Assembly (NCBI RefSeq): GCF_000234665.1
Contig: NC_018337.1
Location: forward strand, 582,222 to 646,221
Reading direction: 5' to 3'
From: Leishmania mexicana MHOM/GT/2001/U1103
Lineage: Eukaryota > Euglenozoa > Kinetoplastea > Trypanosomatida > Trypanosomatidae
Length of the DNA: 64,000 nucleotides
A program made the position numbers and the translations under genes. Positions 40,282-50,267 of this stretch are shown here, in pieces. How positions within the stretch are numbered: position 1 is the first letter of the stretch; every line of letters begins with the position of its first letter. The notes under the pieces were generated by a model that had not been told where the DNA came from, did no database searches, and saw nothing but the letters and a program-made list of their open reading frames with translations.

Positions 40282-41115
40282 TTAGTAGTCATCCTCCATG
40301 TAGTGGACGCGAAGGTTCGTCTTGTGCATTGGGTTGTCGCACGACTTGGTCATCTTGCCGACGCACTGGCTGCTTGTCAGCGGGTAGGCCTCTAAGTTGT
40401 CAATTACGTACACCCCAGTGGCGTCGATTGAGACGTTTTTGGTGGTGAGTAACCGCTCTCGCTCCGCAACGCGCCCCATTGGCAGAAGCCGCGGTGGCGC
40501 GTAGTCCGTTCCGCTATACGTCGCGGCTTTCTCGCAGCCAGAGTCACTTGCGGAGGGCTGTGCCTCCGTTGCCGAGTAGCGGGTAGAGAGCATAGTGCTG
40601 GCCATGGACTGGAGGTAGGCTGACTCTCGCTGCACCGCTGCGGAAACCTCATCGGCGCAGAAGCCGTTTGTTAAAGTGCCAGCGTGTCCGCTGCGGCTGA
40701 CGGTAAAGCCCCTCGTAGACCGCTGCAGCGCCGCCGTCTTGTTACGACGCGTCGAGACGCCGGGCATGTCAAGCACCTCGTCATTAGTGTAGACTTGCCT
40801 TTTCCGGTCCGTGAGCGCCAGCTCAGACGTGGCGTAGCAGTAGGTCTCGATGTTGCCAATGTCGCCGTGGTGGAAGAGAAGCATGCGTGGCGCTTCGGCG
40901 GCAAAGCAGCCGGGAGGCTTCGCCTCCGCGGTTTGTGCGGCGGTCAGTGACTTGTACGATGCATTGTAGGTTGTGCTTGGGTCAAAGTTGCCAGTGCCGC
41001 TGGTGGTGGGGAGCGGCTGACCGAACTGACGGCGGTCCTCATCCCAGTTGTCGAGCAGAGTCGCGCAGTGGTAGGCTGACTTCACGCTCTGCTCGCCTGT
41101 TGCGAAGACGGACAT
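40282..41115 (-). CDS. Conserved-looking small protein, possible axonemal (microtubule inner protein-like)
   Basis: 277 residues, no signal peptide or membrane segment. The sequence is Thr/Ser/Tyr/Asn-rich with few long helices and repeated short motifs of the type NFDPSTTYNASYKSL (residues about 44-58), YCYATSELALT, TYSGTDYAPP and DNPMHKTNLRVHY. Extended proteins with recurrent T-x-Y/S-x-Y and NP-x-H motifs are common among flagellar axoneme components, including microtubule inner proteins of the CFAP group. A faint resemblance to the CFAP95 group (DR-x-x-F near the N-terminus, YPLTS near the C-terminus) was noticed but is too weak to name it. The CDS call rests on length, composition unlike the flanking UTR and a clean start; the role is a guess. 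Confidence 0.8.
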   Translation of the reverse strand: MSVFATGEQSVKSAYHCATLLDNWDEDRRQFGQPLPTTSGTGNFDPSTTYNASYKSLTAAQTAEAKPPGCFAAEAPRMLLFHHGDIGNIETYCYATSELALTDRKRQVYTNDEVLDMPGVSTRRNKTAALQRSTRGFTVSRSGHAGTLTNGFCADEVSAAVQRESAYLQSMASTMLSTRYSATEAQPSASDSGCEKAATYSGTDYAPPRLLPMGRVAERERLLTTKNVSIDATGVYVIDNLEAYPLTSSQCVGKMTKSCDNPMHKTNLRVHYMEDDY

Positions 41116-42085
41116 TGCAGCTGGCGATCACGGGAGACGCGGCCAGAATGGTATGCGCAGACACTAAGGTAAGTCGATGTCGAGTGATTAGGGTGGACAG
41201 TCGAGCGGGTGTAGGAGAACGAGCTGTGGAGCGCTCAAATGGGAGAGGGGGGAGGGAGGCTGCGGTAACGCTCTACAGGAGTGCACTAGCTTGCAGGCCT
41301 GACCAGGCAGTAACAGCGACACGAGGAGGGACGGAGGCAAACGTGAAGTGCATGTGCTGCCAAATGATGAGAGTGACACAAAACAATGGCAGAGGGAGAG
41401 GGAGAGGGGAGGATGCGTGAGCATCATCGTTTAAGTTCAGCAAAGGACCCGCGATGGCCTACGCAGGGGGCCTTTTAGGGTCGCGCACGCAGGCGAGCAA
41501 GAGGCACGGTAGAGTCGCGCGTCTTTAGCTCAGGGCGAGGATCTTGCTCCGGTACGCCTCATAGACAAAAAAAAAGAAGACAAAGTTAATGAGCGCGGTA
41601 CGAGTGACTCCGTGGGAGGCAGTTGCAGAGAAGGGTGGATGCGCCAAGCTCTACCGCCCTTTCGCCAGCTTTCTTGACCTTTTCTCGTTCTTTTTTTTCG
41701 TGAAGATACACCGCGCTGGCGCCGCTGCTATCAACGCATCCCTTTCTCCTCTCGCTCGACCCGCATCGGGCTCAAGGGTGCAACCGCATCAGCGCACAGA
41801 AGGTGGAGTAGACATACCAAGCACATCTCCTCTCGGTCTAGAGACGAAGACTCCACAGGGACGCGGCACACAGCCATGCGAGCCTCTGAGCGAGCCACCT
41901 ACTCACACTTACGAGAGAGGAAGTAAAAGACATAGAAAACTCACACCGAAGACCTCTGCACCAGCTGAGGCCAAAGCTTCAAGCAGAGGACAGGGGGGTG
42001 GGACAAGTGAGAGGCGCGTGCGTTGAGGCGCAGACTAACGCCCGCCTACATTGCTGGGAGCGGAGGTTCATCACCAGCGGCACCA
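41116..42085. other. Intergenic region, 1.0 kb, no gene seen
   Basis: Lies between the phosphatase stop and the small-protein start. It contains GAG-rich purine tracts (41236-41260, 41388-41412) that would act as sense polypyrimidine tracts upstream of the small-protein gene, and an A-rich run near 41567-41582. No convincing coding frame. Confidence 0.65.
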
Positions 42086-43816
42086 TCACTCGCGTGCCGT
42101 GTACGCCCCTGGCGCATCCTCGAGCACCAGCTCCACCGCAAACCCGGCGGGGTAGCGGTCACCTCTCGCATCCTTGAAGGCCCCATCCAAGTCTCGGCGC
42201 TCGAACCGCATCGTCGAGTGTGTTTCCAGCCCGGTGTGAATCCAGAACTGCACGGGCGGCCGCAGTGGGTTCGGGTTATTCTTGTAGTAGAAGAACTTGA
42301 AGCAGACGTCGCCATCCACGGCCGGGATCTCATCAGGGAAGGCCAGCTCCAGCGTGACCCCGGCTGCTCCGGTAACGCGAAAGGACCGCTCGTCTGGCAG
42401 GTAGCCGGTGATACCGCTCTCCGCCGTGTCCATCTCGTTGGCCTCCTCGTATACCACCTCTTCGTCATTGTGGAAAAGGTCTTTGATTTGCGTGCGCCAG
42501 TTATACGTGCGCGGGTCTGGAACCGCGGCGTTGAACGTAACGGTGCGGTTCGTGAGGTATACGACGCGCCGCTCGGTACACGGCTTCACAATGACGGTCA
42601 TCCACAAGTGCTCCACCCCGCGCCGCACCCAAAGCGGGGGGATGTTGTGCAGCACAAGCCGCCGAATGCGACGCGGGCGAGACGGGATGATCATTCCAGG
42701 CTGTTCGTTGATGAGGTGGTCAAAGTAGCGAACGTAGCGCTCCTGTGAGGGGGTCTGCACGCCTTGCAGCTTCTGCGAGCCGATGCGGCTGCGTAGAAGG
42801 CTGAAGTGGCGCATGGCAGCGTTGGCGCTGCGGCACTGACCACAGTACATGAGGTACGCACAGATCATTGTGCCAGTGCGCCCCTTGCCACCTTTACAGT
42901 GCACCGCGACAGCTCTGGTGTACGGGTCGGCCATGACGTAGTCAGCAACTTCGCAGCAAAAGGAAATCATGAGAGGCACCTCCGCTGGGTTGTGGTCATC
43001 CACAGGGTAGGTAGACTGCCGCGGGAACGGCGCGGTGCAGCGCTCCGAGCAGAGTGTGATGACGTGTGAGGAGAAGCGCGTGTACTTGCGGCGGAGAAAG
43101 TGCACCACCTCATTCCATGGATTTCGGTAAAAAGCCTCCGTTCCTCTCGCCGGCCACCCCATCGCGATCACGTTGCGGGTTATGTATGCCATGTCTAGGA
43201 CGACGCCCTCGGCAATGTAGCAGCGACGTTCGGAGGCGCAGAACACACGCAATGCCCGGGAGACCTGAATGACGGTGATGCGTGCCATGAACATCCAATG
43301 CACCACAAGCAGTAGTACACACAAGACGTTTGCCGGGGAAAGCGCGTGGATGCTCGTGACGATAAGCCCCACGATCAGCCACGCCAGTTCCCACCAGAGC
43401 CCCGCGGCGAAGCGCGCGCCCCGTTCGTAGGCCCATATCGAGAGCACCTCAATGCCGATCACGGTACTGTAGAGGAATAGAAACATCGGCGAGCGGTGGG
43501 TGCGAAACACTATGAAAAGCAGAAATAGCAGGGTGGGGACGAGCAGCACCGCCTGCACGTACAGTCTAAGGAAAACGTTGTACACTACCCGGCAAACGTA
43601 GTCGACAGTCGTTTCACCTGGGTTTGTGAAGTGCATGTCCTGCGGGTTGGAAACGGACACGTAGTAGTTGTCTACCATGGCGAGCTCATTCGTCACCTCT
43701 TGCGGGATTTCATTCTGCACATGAAGGTACCGTGTGCGGTCGCGAAGGTAGTACTCCACCTTCTCGCCCAATGTGGTGGGCACCGACGGTGTCATGTCCA
43801 CGAGCTCGGAGTTCAT
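42086..43816 (-). CDS. Membrane PTEN-type phosphoinositide phosphatase with VSP/TPTE-like layout
   Basis: 576 residues. An N-terminal cytosolic part (1-80) is followed by four hydrophobic helices (about 81-104, 110-130, 139-159, 162-190), then a PTEN-type catalytic domain and a C2 domain (about 386-575). The active-site loop is HCKGGKGRTG with Cys307 and Arg313. Upstream are LDMAYITRNVIAMGWP (208-222), FYRNPWNEV and the acid loop YPVDDHNP (270-277); downstream is the TPSQERYVRYFDHLI motif (355-369). All are arranged as in PTEN and in voltage-sensing phosphatases (VSP/TPTE). The second loop residue is Gly, as in VSPs, where PTEN has Ala. The fourth helix carries only Arg179, Arg187 and Arg190, so voltage sensing is doubtful. 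Expected role: hydrolysis of 3- and/or 5-phosphates of membrane phosphoinositides. The family call is firm; voltage dependence is not. Confidence 0.93.
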   Translation of the reverse strand: MNSELVDMTPSVPTTLGEKVEYYLRDRTRYLHVQNEIPQEVTNELAMVDNYYVSVSNPQDMHFTNPGETTVDYVCRVVYNVFLRLYVQAVLLVPTLLFLLFIVFRTHRSPMFLFLYSTVIGIEVLSIWAYERGARFAAGLWWELAWLIVGLIVTSIHALSPANVLCVLLLVVHWMFMARITVIQVSRALRVFCASERRCYIAEGVVLDMAYITRNVIAMGWPARGTEAFYRNPWNEVVHFLRRKYTRFSSHVITLCSERCTAPFPRQSTYPVDDHNPAEVPLMISFCCEVADYVMADPYTRAVAVHCKGGKGRTGTMICAYLMYCGQCRSANAAMRHFSLLRSRIGSQKLQGVQTPSQERYVRYFDHLINEQPGMIIPSRPRRIRRLVLHNIPPLWVRRGVEHLWMTVIVKPCTERRVVYLTNRTVTFNAAVPDPRTYNWRTQIKDLFHNDEEVVYEEANEMDTAESGITGYLPDERSFRVTGAAGVTLELAFPDEIPAVDGDVCFKFFYYKNNPNPLRPPVQFWIHTGLETHSTMRFERRDLDGAFKDARGDRYPAGFAVELVLEDAPGAYTARE

Positions 43817-46800
43817 CGTCCTGTGCTACAGCGAGCGCTGTACGGGGCCACTGCATACAACGATGAGGCGTCGCAAGGGACTGCGGCGGCGTCACGGCCG
43901 CTTCCTTGAAGGCGGGCGAATGTATCTTCGCAGGGGTGACTCTTGCTGAGAGGGGGCGGGGGTGGGGTGAGCCCTTTGTTTTGTTGCCGCTCTCTTCTTC
44001 CCTTGCTTTCAATACAGCGGGGGGCCGAGTGGCTCAATCAGGAGAGAGACAGAAAAAGAGAGCGATATCCGGAAGGATACGCGGAGTGAGGACAGGGAGA
44101 GGCAAGAGAGAGCGCGCGCGCGTGCAAGAGGAGGGGGAGGGAGGCGTGACGCGACGAAACAAAGGACGCATCGACGGAATAGATGATGTTAAGCAGTGGG
44201 ATGTGAGTGTTGTGGGGACATAAAGGAGAGAGAGGTAAGTGTAGGCGCTTCTAGTGTATTCAGAGCAGATCCGCCGACACACAAGCTAAGCACAGATTTC
44301 GGATCCTCAACACATTAAAACGAAGAGTAAGCGGAGAACCAGAAGTTGGGGGAGGGAGGGGGCTGATGTCGCACCTGCATCAGCAGCAGCTCCTGCTTTC
44401 TCTCTAGTATTTTTTTCTTTTCTCTCTATCAGCTCGACTGCGTCAGCGCCACACGTTTGGAAACCAAAGGCATGGTTGAGCACACAAGAGAATCGCAAGG
44501 GCAACACAACGGAAGTTCGGGTGACAGGTGGGAGAGATGAGAACACCAGCGAAAAAAAAGAGTTGCAGTGGGGTAGAGGGAAAATGCCGAGAGAGGCGGG
44601 GGGGGGGACTGATACCCTGGTGCGCAGAATCAGCGTCTTATCTGTCAGCTTCGCCAGCAGCGCGTGCGCGTGCGTCGGAGGGGGCAAGTGCAAGTCCGTG
44701 TATCGACCGCCTTGCTTTGTGACCTTGACGTGAAGGAAAATGGCGCATCGTTCGTTGAGCAGAAGCGCACGTCACCAGACCACCCGAAAACACAAACCTA
44801 ACGAGAAAGAAAAGAACCGGAGAAAGCACGTGGGCCTCCATTACACAAGACTCGACCTCGCAGCATCGTCTCGTGACCTCGACGCTGGCCAGCCAGATGA
44901 ACAGGCTCACCCTTTTTTGTCTCCTTGCGTTATGCATCCTTCAGGACGTGCCATTTGCTTCTTGTTTAGTTCTCGTTGCCGGCTCTGGTAGAGGAGGGAG
45001 GGGGGACAATCGATGCGTTCGAGGAGTATGGACTGCAGCGTGAGAAGAGAGAACGGAAGGGGGGGGGTGTGGGGAGGGTGGGGCGGTGTCGCACACGTAC
45101 AACCGCTGCTTGACCATCAGAGATGGTGGTGACCAAAGGCGCCGGCAGAGCAAGCGGGGAGAAGCAGCAGCATCACAGAGAGAGAGAGAGCTTGGCCTAC
45201 CTGCACGATCATCAAACAACAGCGGCAGTACAAGACACGCACGGGAGCACACAGGCTTCTGCAGACCCACACCGGAGGCAGGAAGAAGGGTACAGAGATC
45301 GACACCACGTGGGATAACCACACGAGGCGCGGACAGAGGACACGACAAGAAAACAGAAACACAAGCAAGGGCAACACATGTCGGAAGCTTGCCAGTACAC
45401 AGGCACGGAATGCGCCTTGATGCATTCTTCGATTTCTTCCTGTGTCAGTCATGGAAGTCAGGTTAGCTACGACCACGAACCCTTTTTTTCCATCCTCCGT
45501 GTGCCATGCTACCACGCAACAACCCAAAACAATACAATAATAATACACTACAGCTCATATATGTGGCACGACAGCCAACATCCGCGTGGTCGAAGACGAG
45601 TCGTCCTGCTGCTGCACCGGCTCATACAGCAAGCGGACTCTGTGAGACCCTGCAGTGTCTGCTTGCGTGCTGTGCTTCTCTCCCCTCCGTCCGCGTCAGG
45701 CCACTGCATGCCGTTACATACGGCGTGGCGACCCGCCACCCCACTCCCGCGGTGGACTCCGCATGACCGGATGGCGTAATTCGTGCTCCTCTGGTGATGC
45801 TTCCGGCACCTGCGCTTCACGAGTCCACCCGGCCGAATGCAGCGCGCACGGCATGCTTCGCACACGCGCACTGTGGGGTCGGCTCGTGTGGGTCAATCTT
45901 CACGCCCCGCCCCTCTGCATGCCATGCTCGGGTGCGATACGGCATGCCAGCTGCGCATAACAGGCGCTCGCGCTTTTGTCGAGTGGGGGGGGGGGCGTGT
46001 GTCAGGACGGCGTTGTTGCCTGGAGGGGGTTCGGGATGGTGCTCTGCCGCTTCCGGCGATGCCACGGGGCGCGGGGTGCGTGCCTGGAGGGCTTGCCCGC
46101 GTGATGCCGCGACAGTCCGGCCGCTGCTGTGAGTGCGGGGCGGTGCCGCGGATACGCATGCGCGTGCGCACACGCGGAGAGCTCACAGCCTGCCGTTCTG
46201 TGGGGGCACCGAGGGTATGGTGATGGGGCAGCGGCAGACAACCGACGGGGGCAGCCCGTGCCGCGCGTGTGAGACGTGGGCGACGAGGTCACTGCGTGCG
46301 ATGGGGTGCGCTTTGACGGGCGGGTGCGGAGGCTCTGGGGGGAGGTGCACCGCAGCGCGAGCGCAGCAGCGAGCAGCACGCCACGTGCACCCCATTCTGC
46401 CACTACGAGTCCCCCGCCGTTGCAGGAATGCGAGGTGCGGACGGGTGCCCGTGCGGGAGAAAGCGAGCATGGTTTCCTGTCGTTTTGCAAGCTCAGCAGC
46501 CGTGCTGTTGGGGTGTGGGACGACTGCCGCGAAGAACCCCCTGTCTCAGCGCGCCGCATCGTGTGGCGCTGTTCCGGGGGATGTCGGCCTGGCGTCAGAC
46601 ACGGGTGACCGTGTCCGCCATCCGTGCAGCTGGCGCTGGCGCTTCTCTGGCATGACTGTTTTTTGGTGTCTCGACCACCGACACACTGACATGTGATGCG
46701 CACACGACGGGCGACGGCAGCGCCAGCGCACGTGCCCAGGTCTGTGGCACCAAGCCGTCCTCGACGGCAGCACGCTCGGCGCTGTCGCGGCACGCAAGGC

Positions 46801-47278
46801 CGCCGCAACCCCTTCCCCGTGCACGCCTGTTCGTGCATGATCGCGATAGCGCATCGCGGCTGCACGCGGCTTGCTGTCTGTCTGTGCGGCACCGTCTGTG
46901 CACAGCGGGTCGGAGAGCTGCAGAAGAGTTGTGACGACACCGCCATGCGGGGTTTTTCATCTCCGGTTTCAACTGAACAAAGACGACGGCAGCAGAACGA
47001 AAGGACTGGGTCTCCCCAAGCGCCTTCCATCCTCAGTAGAAGGAAACCCAAAGAAATGTTGATTGCACGTCCACAAACGAAGGGGGCGGCGGCCAAGCAC
47101 GACTTCAGCGGGAGCAACGCATCACAGCTCATGCCTGTAATTTCCTCCCACCCTCTACCGTGCAACCGAGGTGAATGTAACAGAGGAGAGCAGAAAGCAC
47201 ATGCCGCAGCCTCAGCGCGTACCTATCGCCCTTCCGTTTTGCTCCCAAGTACGTGCCTGACGCTCCGCTTCTCCTCCC
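43817..47278. other. Long intergenic region, 3.5 kb
   Basis: The right part, after about 45600, holds the GC-rich block described separately. The left part has purine tracts (44038-44060, 44090-44160, 44340-44365), a G-run at 44598-44607 and another at 45060-45068. The longest frames (for example 387 codons on the minus strand at 46002-47165) are Arg/Cys/Pro/His-rich and match no recognisable fold. Confidence 0.65.
45640..46960. mobile_element. GC-rich non-coding block, possible degenerate retroposon (SIDER-like)
   Basis: About 1.3 kb of GC-rich, non-repetitive sequence with many CGC/GCG words and no usable frame, clearly different from the flanking purine and CA-rich UTR DNA. In Leishmania such blocks of 0.5-1 kb in 3' UTRs are often SIDER elements, remnants of ingi/L1Tc-type retroposons that affect mRNA stability. 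The length would suit two copies. I cannot confirm the 79-bp signature or an A-rich tail by eye, so this is a suggestion from context and composition only. Confidence 0.3.
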
Positions 47279-50167
47279 TCACTGCAGCGATACACTCAGC
47301 CGGACATAGCCAATCGTGTTCGACTCCACATCCGTCGACGTCGGCCCTACCGTGCTTCCAGGTGTCCGCTCACACACAACACGGTAGTAGCCATCGAGAG
47401 TCTTGAGGTAGCGCAGCGGACGGAGGTCGACCCGGCACGTGCCCATGTACGCCGCACATTCCCAGAAGTGCTCCTCCTGCTGACGGACAATTGTCCCGCG
47501 TGACCTGGTATGCCCGCCACCGGCACCACCGCTCGTGACAGTAGTGCCACTCTGCGCGGAGGCGTGGCGGGAGAGGTCAGAGTGCCACACGGCCAGCTGT
47601 AGCTCGTCCAGCACATCGGCGACACCGTGCGTCAGCGCGGCCGCTGCGGTGCCGTTACCCGTGGGCACAGTCATTTCCGGTAGTTGCAGAGTCACTTCGT
47701 AGTTGTAGCTCGGGTTGCTGCTCTCCTTAGCGACAGCGCTGCGGTCGTAGAAGCCACCGCGCGCCTCGTCAACGTACCAGTCGTGGATCGACTGCCTGCT
47801 CGATGATGGTGCACTGGCGGCACGTGAGGTGGACGCTGCCGTCTTTGATTTTGTACACCACGTCTCTGCGACGCGGTACACCTCCTCGATGGTGACGAAG
47901 GAGTTCGGATCGGCGTAGCTCGTCACACCCTCCACGCCTGCCTCCGGTATGGACCGCGGCCGTGCGGAGACGATGGGAAAGTGCCCACCCCCGCTACCGG
48001 TAACAGTGCCGTGGCCACGACCTTGCGCCACAGCCACACGTGGCAGCTCCGCAGCACTGTACACTACGACGCGCAGGCGCCTCCGTTCTGTTGTGGCGCT
48101 GGATGACGAGTTGCCCACTGGAGCCTGCGAGACGTGCAGAGGGTAAGTGCCTGCGATGGAGCTTGCTTCCTCTCCCGCTGAAGCCTCCTGCACGTGGCTA
48201 CGTCCGGCAGGAGACTTGTGCTTCGACGCGCTGACAGCGTTCTCCTTTGCCGGCCGCGCGTCTGAGGCACATGCCGGGATGCTGCTGGGCGGGACAGCGT
48301 CACTCGCCGGCGCTTGGAGGGAGCTGCTTGTCGCACCTCGGCCCGTATTCCACGATTCTTGGTGCGGATGCTGCTGCTGAGGAGGAGCATCCAGAACGGT
48401 GCTGGTGGCTGTGCTGTGTCTCACACCGTGGGGCCGCACACGTACTTCGAGCTGTGCGAAGACGTTGGATGTGTCGGCAACAGGGTCGCGAAAGACGACA
48501 GCGCGCGATTGGCGGTACAGCCCAATCACCGAGAGTCCAAGCAGCTCCTCTTTTGCCACGTGACGCGGTCCCTGGACATCCCAACCATCGTTCTCGTTCT
48601 CCAGTTCCAGTTCACTCATCACCTTGTAAGCCTCGACGACAAGTTTGCTGTGATCTTCGAAAAAGCTGCACACGTCAAACAGCAGGCAAATGGATGGCTG
48701 CTGCACCGGTACCGGGTGCACAAAGGACGAGAGAGAGCCGGAGGAAGGTTCCAACGTGGTGATATCGCTACTCAGGCGGACGTTGATACGAATCTTGTGC
48801 AAGTCGGCCGTAAGGGAAGTCTGGGCAAAGGAGAAGTTGGAGAAGCACAGCTCCACCACAGCTCGTGTGCTGTGGACACTGCCGCCGTTTGTGATGGGCA
48901 ACACTTCCACCGCGGTCTCAGACGCCGCTCCAACAGCTGAGCTGCGGGCGAGATGCTGCCCCACTGCAGCCGGTGCGGCAGGAATACTGCTTGATATTGT
49001 TGACTGCTGCTGCTGCTGAATGCCCCGCCGATCGCGGGCTTCGGCATCCTTTTGCATCTGCAACGCAAACTTCTCCTCGTCGCTGTCCTCTGACGTGTGG
49101 ACGGCGTCGCTTACATTGCTGACATCCTCATCGGCGTCGTCAGCGAAAACGCCGGCTTCTACATCTTCGAAAATCACGTGACCGTTGCGGACTCCTCGGT
49201 GTCTGTCTGGCGTCAAGTCGGTGGAAGAATCGAAGTTGCCGAGGCTTAGACCACGGGCTGCCGCCTCCATTTGCGCTCGCAACCGCAGCCCTTGTTGAAG
49301 CAGCTGGTGCGTGACAGCTGACTTATCCTGCAGCAGGGCCGTGCCGTGGTGACCCACATGCCGCCTATGACGCCCGTGCCGACGCGCCGTTTCTCTGGCG
49401 GCTGGGCTGAGTAAGGAGGAGACAGGCGATTCGGCTGCGGTAGTCTCTGTGGACGTCGAGGACGTCTCCGTAGGTGTCTGCGCTGCATCCTCCCCTGTGC
49501 GCCCTGGATGCCGGTGAGAACGGCGCGTCTTGGCTCGCGGAAGTGGCACGTGACCGCCATCTTTGCCCTCGTGGCGCTTATGCTTGGTGGCCGCTGTCGG
49601 CTCCGCTGATGACAGTCGCGAGCTTGGGTAGTACTCCACGGTGGCTGTGAGCTTCACCTTGCCGACGGTTAGTTCCGCATACTTGCACAGGCCCACGTCT
49701 GCAGCGGAGAGGCGGGCTCGCCGGTGCATTACTGGAAACCACCCCTTCACAGGGTGGCCCGGCTGGAGCGTGTCAAGGGCAATTCTGCATCTTCCCACCG
49801 TGACAGGGGGCCGACCGCTATAGCTCGACGGCACCAACACATCGAGCTGTACTCCCTGCTGCGGCGACTCCGTCATGCGCTCGAGATAGGCACCGAACTG
49901 CTTTGCCGCCATCTTGATTGGGTACGCTATCGTGACCGGGCCGCGCCGAAGTTGTGGCGTGGCTGGCTGCCCTTGTGCGGAGGGGCGAGTTTCGCCCCAA
50001 AAGATGGGGCCCACAGCGCAGTAGTCGACTGGCACCACAAAGTGGTTTGGGCTGCGCGAAAAAGATGCGGTGGCGGTCTCTGCCCCGTCTACGGCCGCGG
50101 CAGTGACGGCACTGGCAGAGTCGGGGGTTTCAAAGAGTTGCACGGCGGGGCTGTGGTTGATGATTTC
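47279..50167 (-). CDS. C2-domain protein resembling centriolar C2CD3 (5' end lost in gap)
   Basis: About 962 residues visible; the start is in or beyond the N gap at 50168. The frame formally continues past the gap to 50458, but that part is UTR-like. Near the visible N-terminus the series FWGET, ITIAYPI-type strand, KQFGAYLERM, VGRCRIALDTL, VKGWFPV and AELTVGKVKLTATVEY follows the layout of the N-terminal C2 domain of C2CD3, a protein of centriole and basal-body distal ends. A long Ser/Thr/Glu/His-rich disordered part follows with an acidic stretch and Q5. A second C2-like block (VELCFSNFSF ... ICLLFDVCSFFED) comes next, and a third at the C-terminus (LRVVVYSAAELP ... FWECAAYMGTCRVDLRPL ... 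YVRLSVSL). Role by analogy: basal-body assembly for the flagellum. The multi-C2 nature is clear; orthology is likely but unproven. Confidence 0.82.
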   Translation of the reverse strand, partial: EIINHSPAVQLFETPDSASAVTAAAVDGAETATASFSRSPNHFVVPVDYCAVGPIFWGETRPSAQGQPATPQLRRGPVTIAYPIKMAAKQFGAYLERMTESPQQGVQLDVLVPSSYSGRPPVTVGRCRIALDTLQPGHPVKGWFPVMHRRARLSAADVGLCKYAELTVGKVKLTATVEYYPSSRLSSAEPTAATKHKRHEGKDGGHVPLPRAKTRRSHRHPGRTGEDAAQTPTETSSTSTETTAAESPVSSLLSPAARETARRHGRHRRHVGHHGTALLQDKSAVTHQLLQQGLRLRAQMEAAARGLSLGNFDSSTDLTPDRHRGVRNGHVIFEDVEAGVFADDADEDVSNVSDAVHTSEDSDEEKFALQMQKDAEARDRRGIQQQQQSTISSSIPAAPAAVGQHLARSSAVGAASETAVEVLPITNGGSVHSTRAVVELCFSNFSFAQTSLTADLHKIRINVRLSSDITTLEPSSGSLSSFVHPVPVQQPSICLLFDVCSFFEDHSKLVVEAYKVMSELELENENDGWDVQGPRHVAKEELLGLSVIGLYRQSRAVVFRDPVADTSNVFAQLEVRVRPHGVRHSTATSTVLDAPPQQQHPHQESWNTGRGATSSSLQAPASDAVPPSSIPACASDARPAKENAVSASKHKSPAGRSHVQEASAGEEASSIAGTYPLHVSQAPVGNSSSSATTERRRLRVVVYSAAELPRVAVAQGRGHGTVTGSGGGHFPIVSARPRSIPEAGVEGVTSYADPNSFVTIEEVYRVAETWCTKSKTAASTSRAASAPSSSRQSIHDWYVDEARGGFYDRSAVAKESSNPSYNYEVTLQLPEMTVPTGNGTAAAALTHGVADVLDELQLAVWHSDLSRHASAQSGTTVTSGGAGGGHTRSRGTIVRQQEEHFWECAAYMGTCRVDLRPLRYLKTLDGYYRVVCERTPGSTVGPTSTDVESNTIGYVRLSVSLQ

Positions 50168-50267
50168 NNNNNNNNNNNNNNNNNNNNNNNNNNNNNNNNN
50201 NNNNNNNNNNNNNNNNNNNNNNNNNNNNNNNNNNNNNNNNNNNNNNNNNNNNNNNNNNNNNNNNNNN
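50168..50267. other. Assembly gap (100 N)
   Basis: Placeholder of 100 N that removes the translation start of the C2-domain gene. No repeat allows its true size to be estimated. Confidence 0.95.

Noticed and set aside
44026..44048. tRNA-like A-box string (GTGGCTCAATCAGG)
   Set aside because: No matching B-box or acceptor-stem pairing follows at a suitable distance; the downstream sequence is purine-rich UTR.
46002..47165. 387-codon minus-strand ORF in the GC-rich block
   Set aside because: Arg/Cys/Pro/His-rich composition, no recognisable fold, and several overlapping ORFs in other frames, as expected by chance in GC-rich DNA with few stops.
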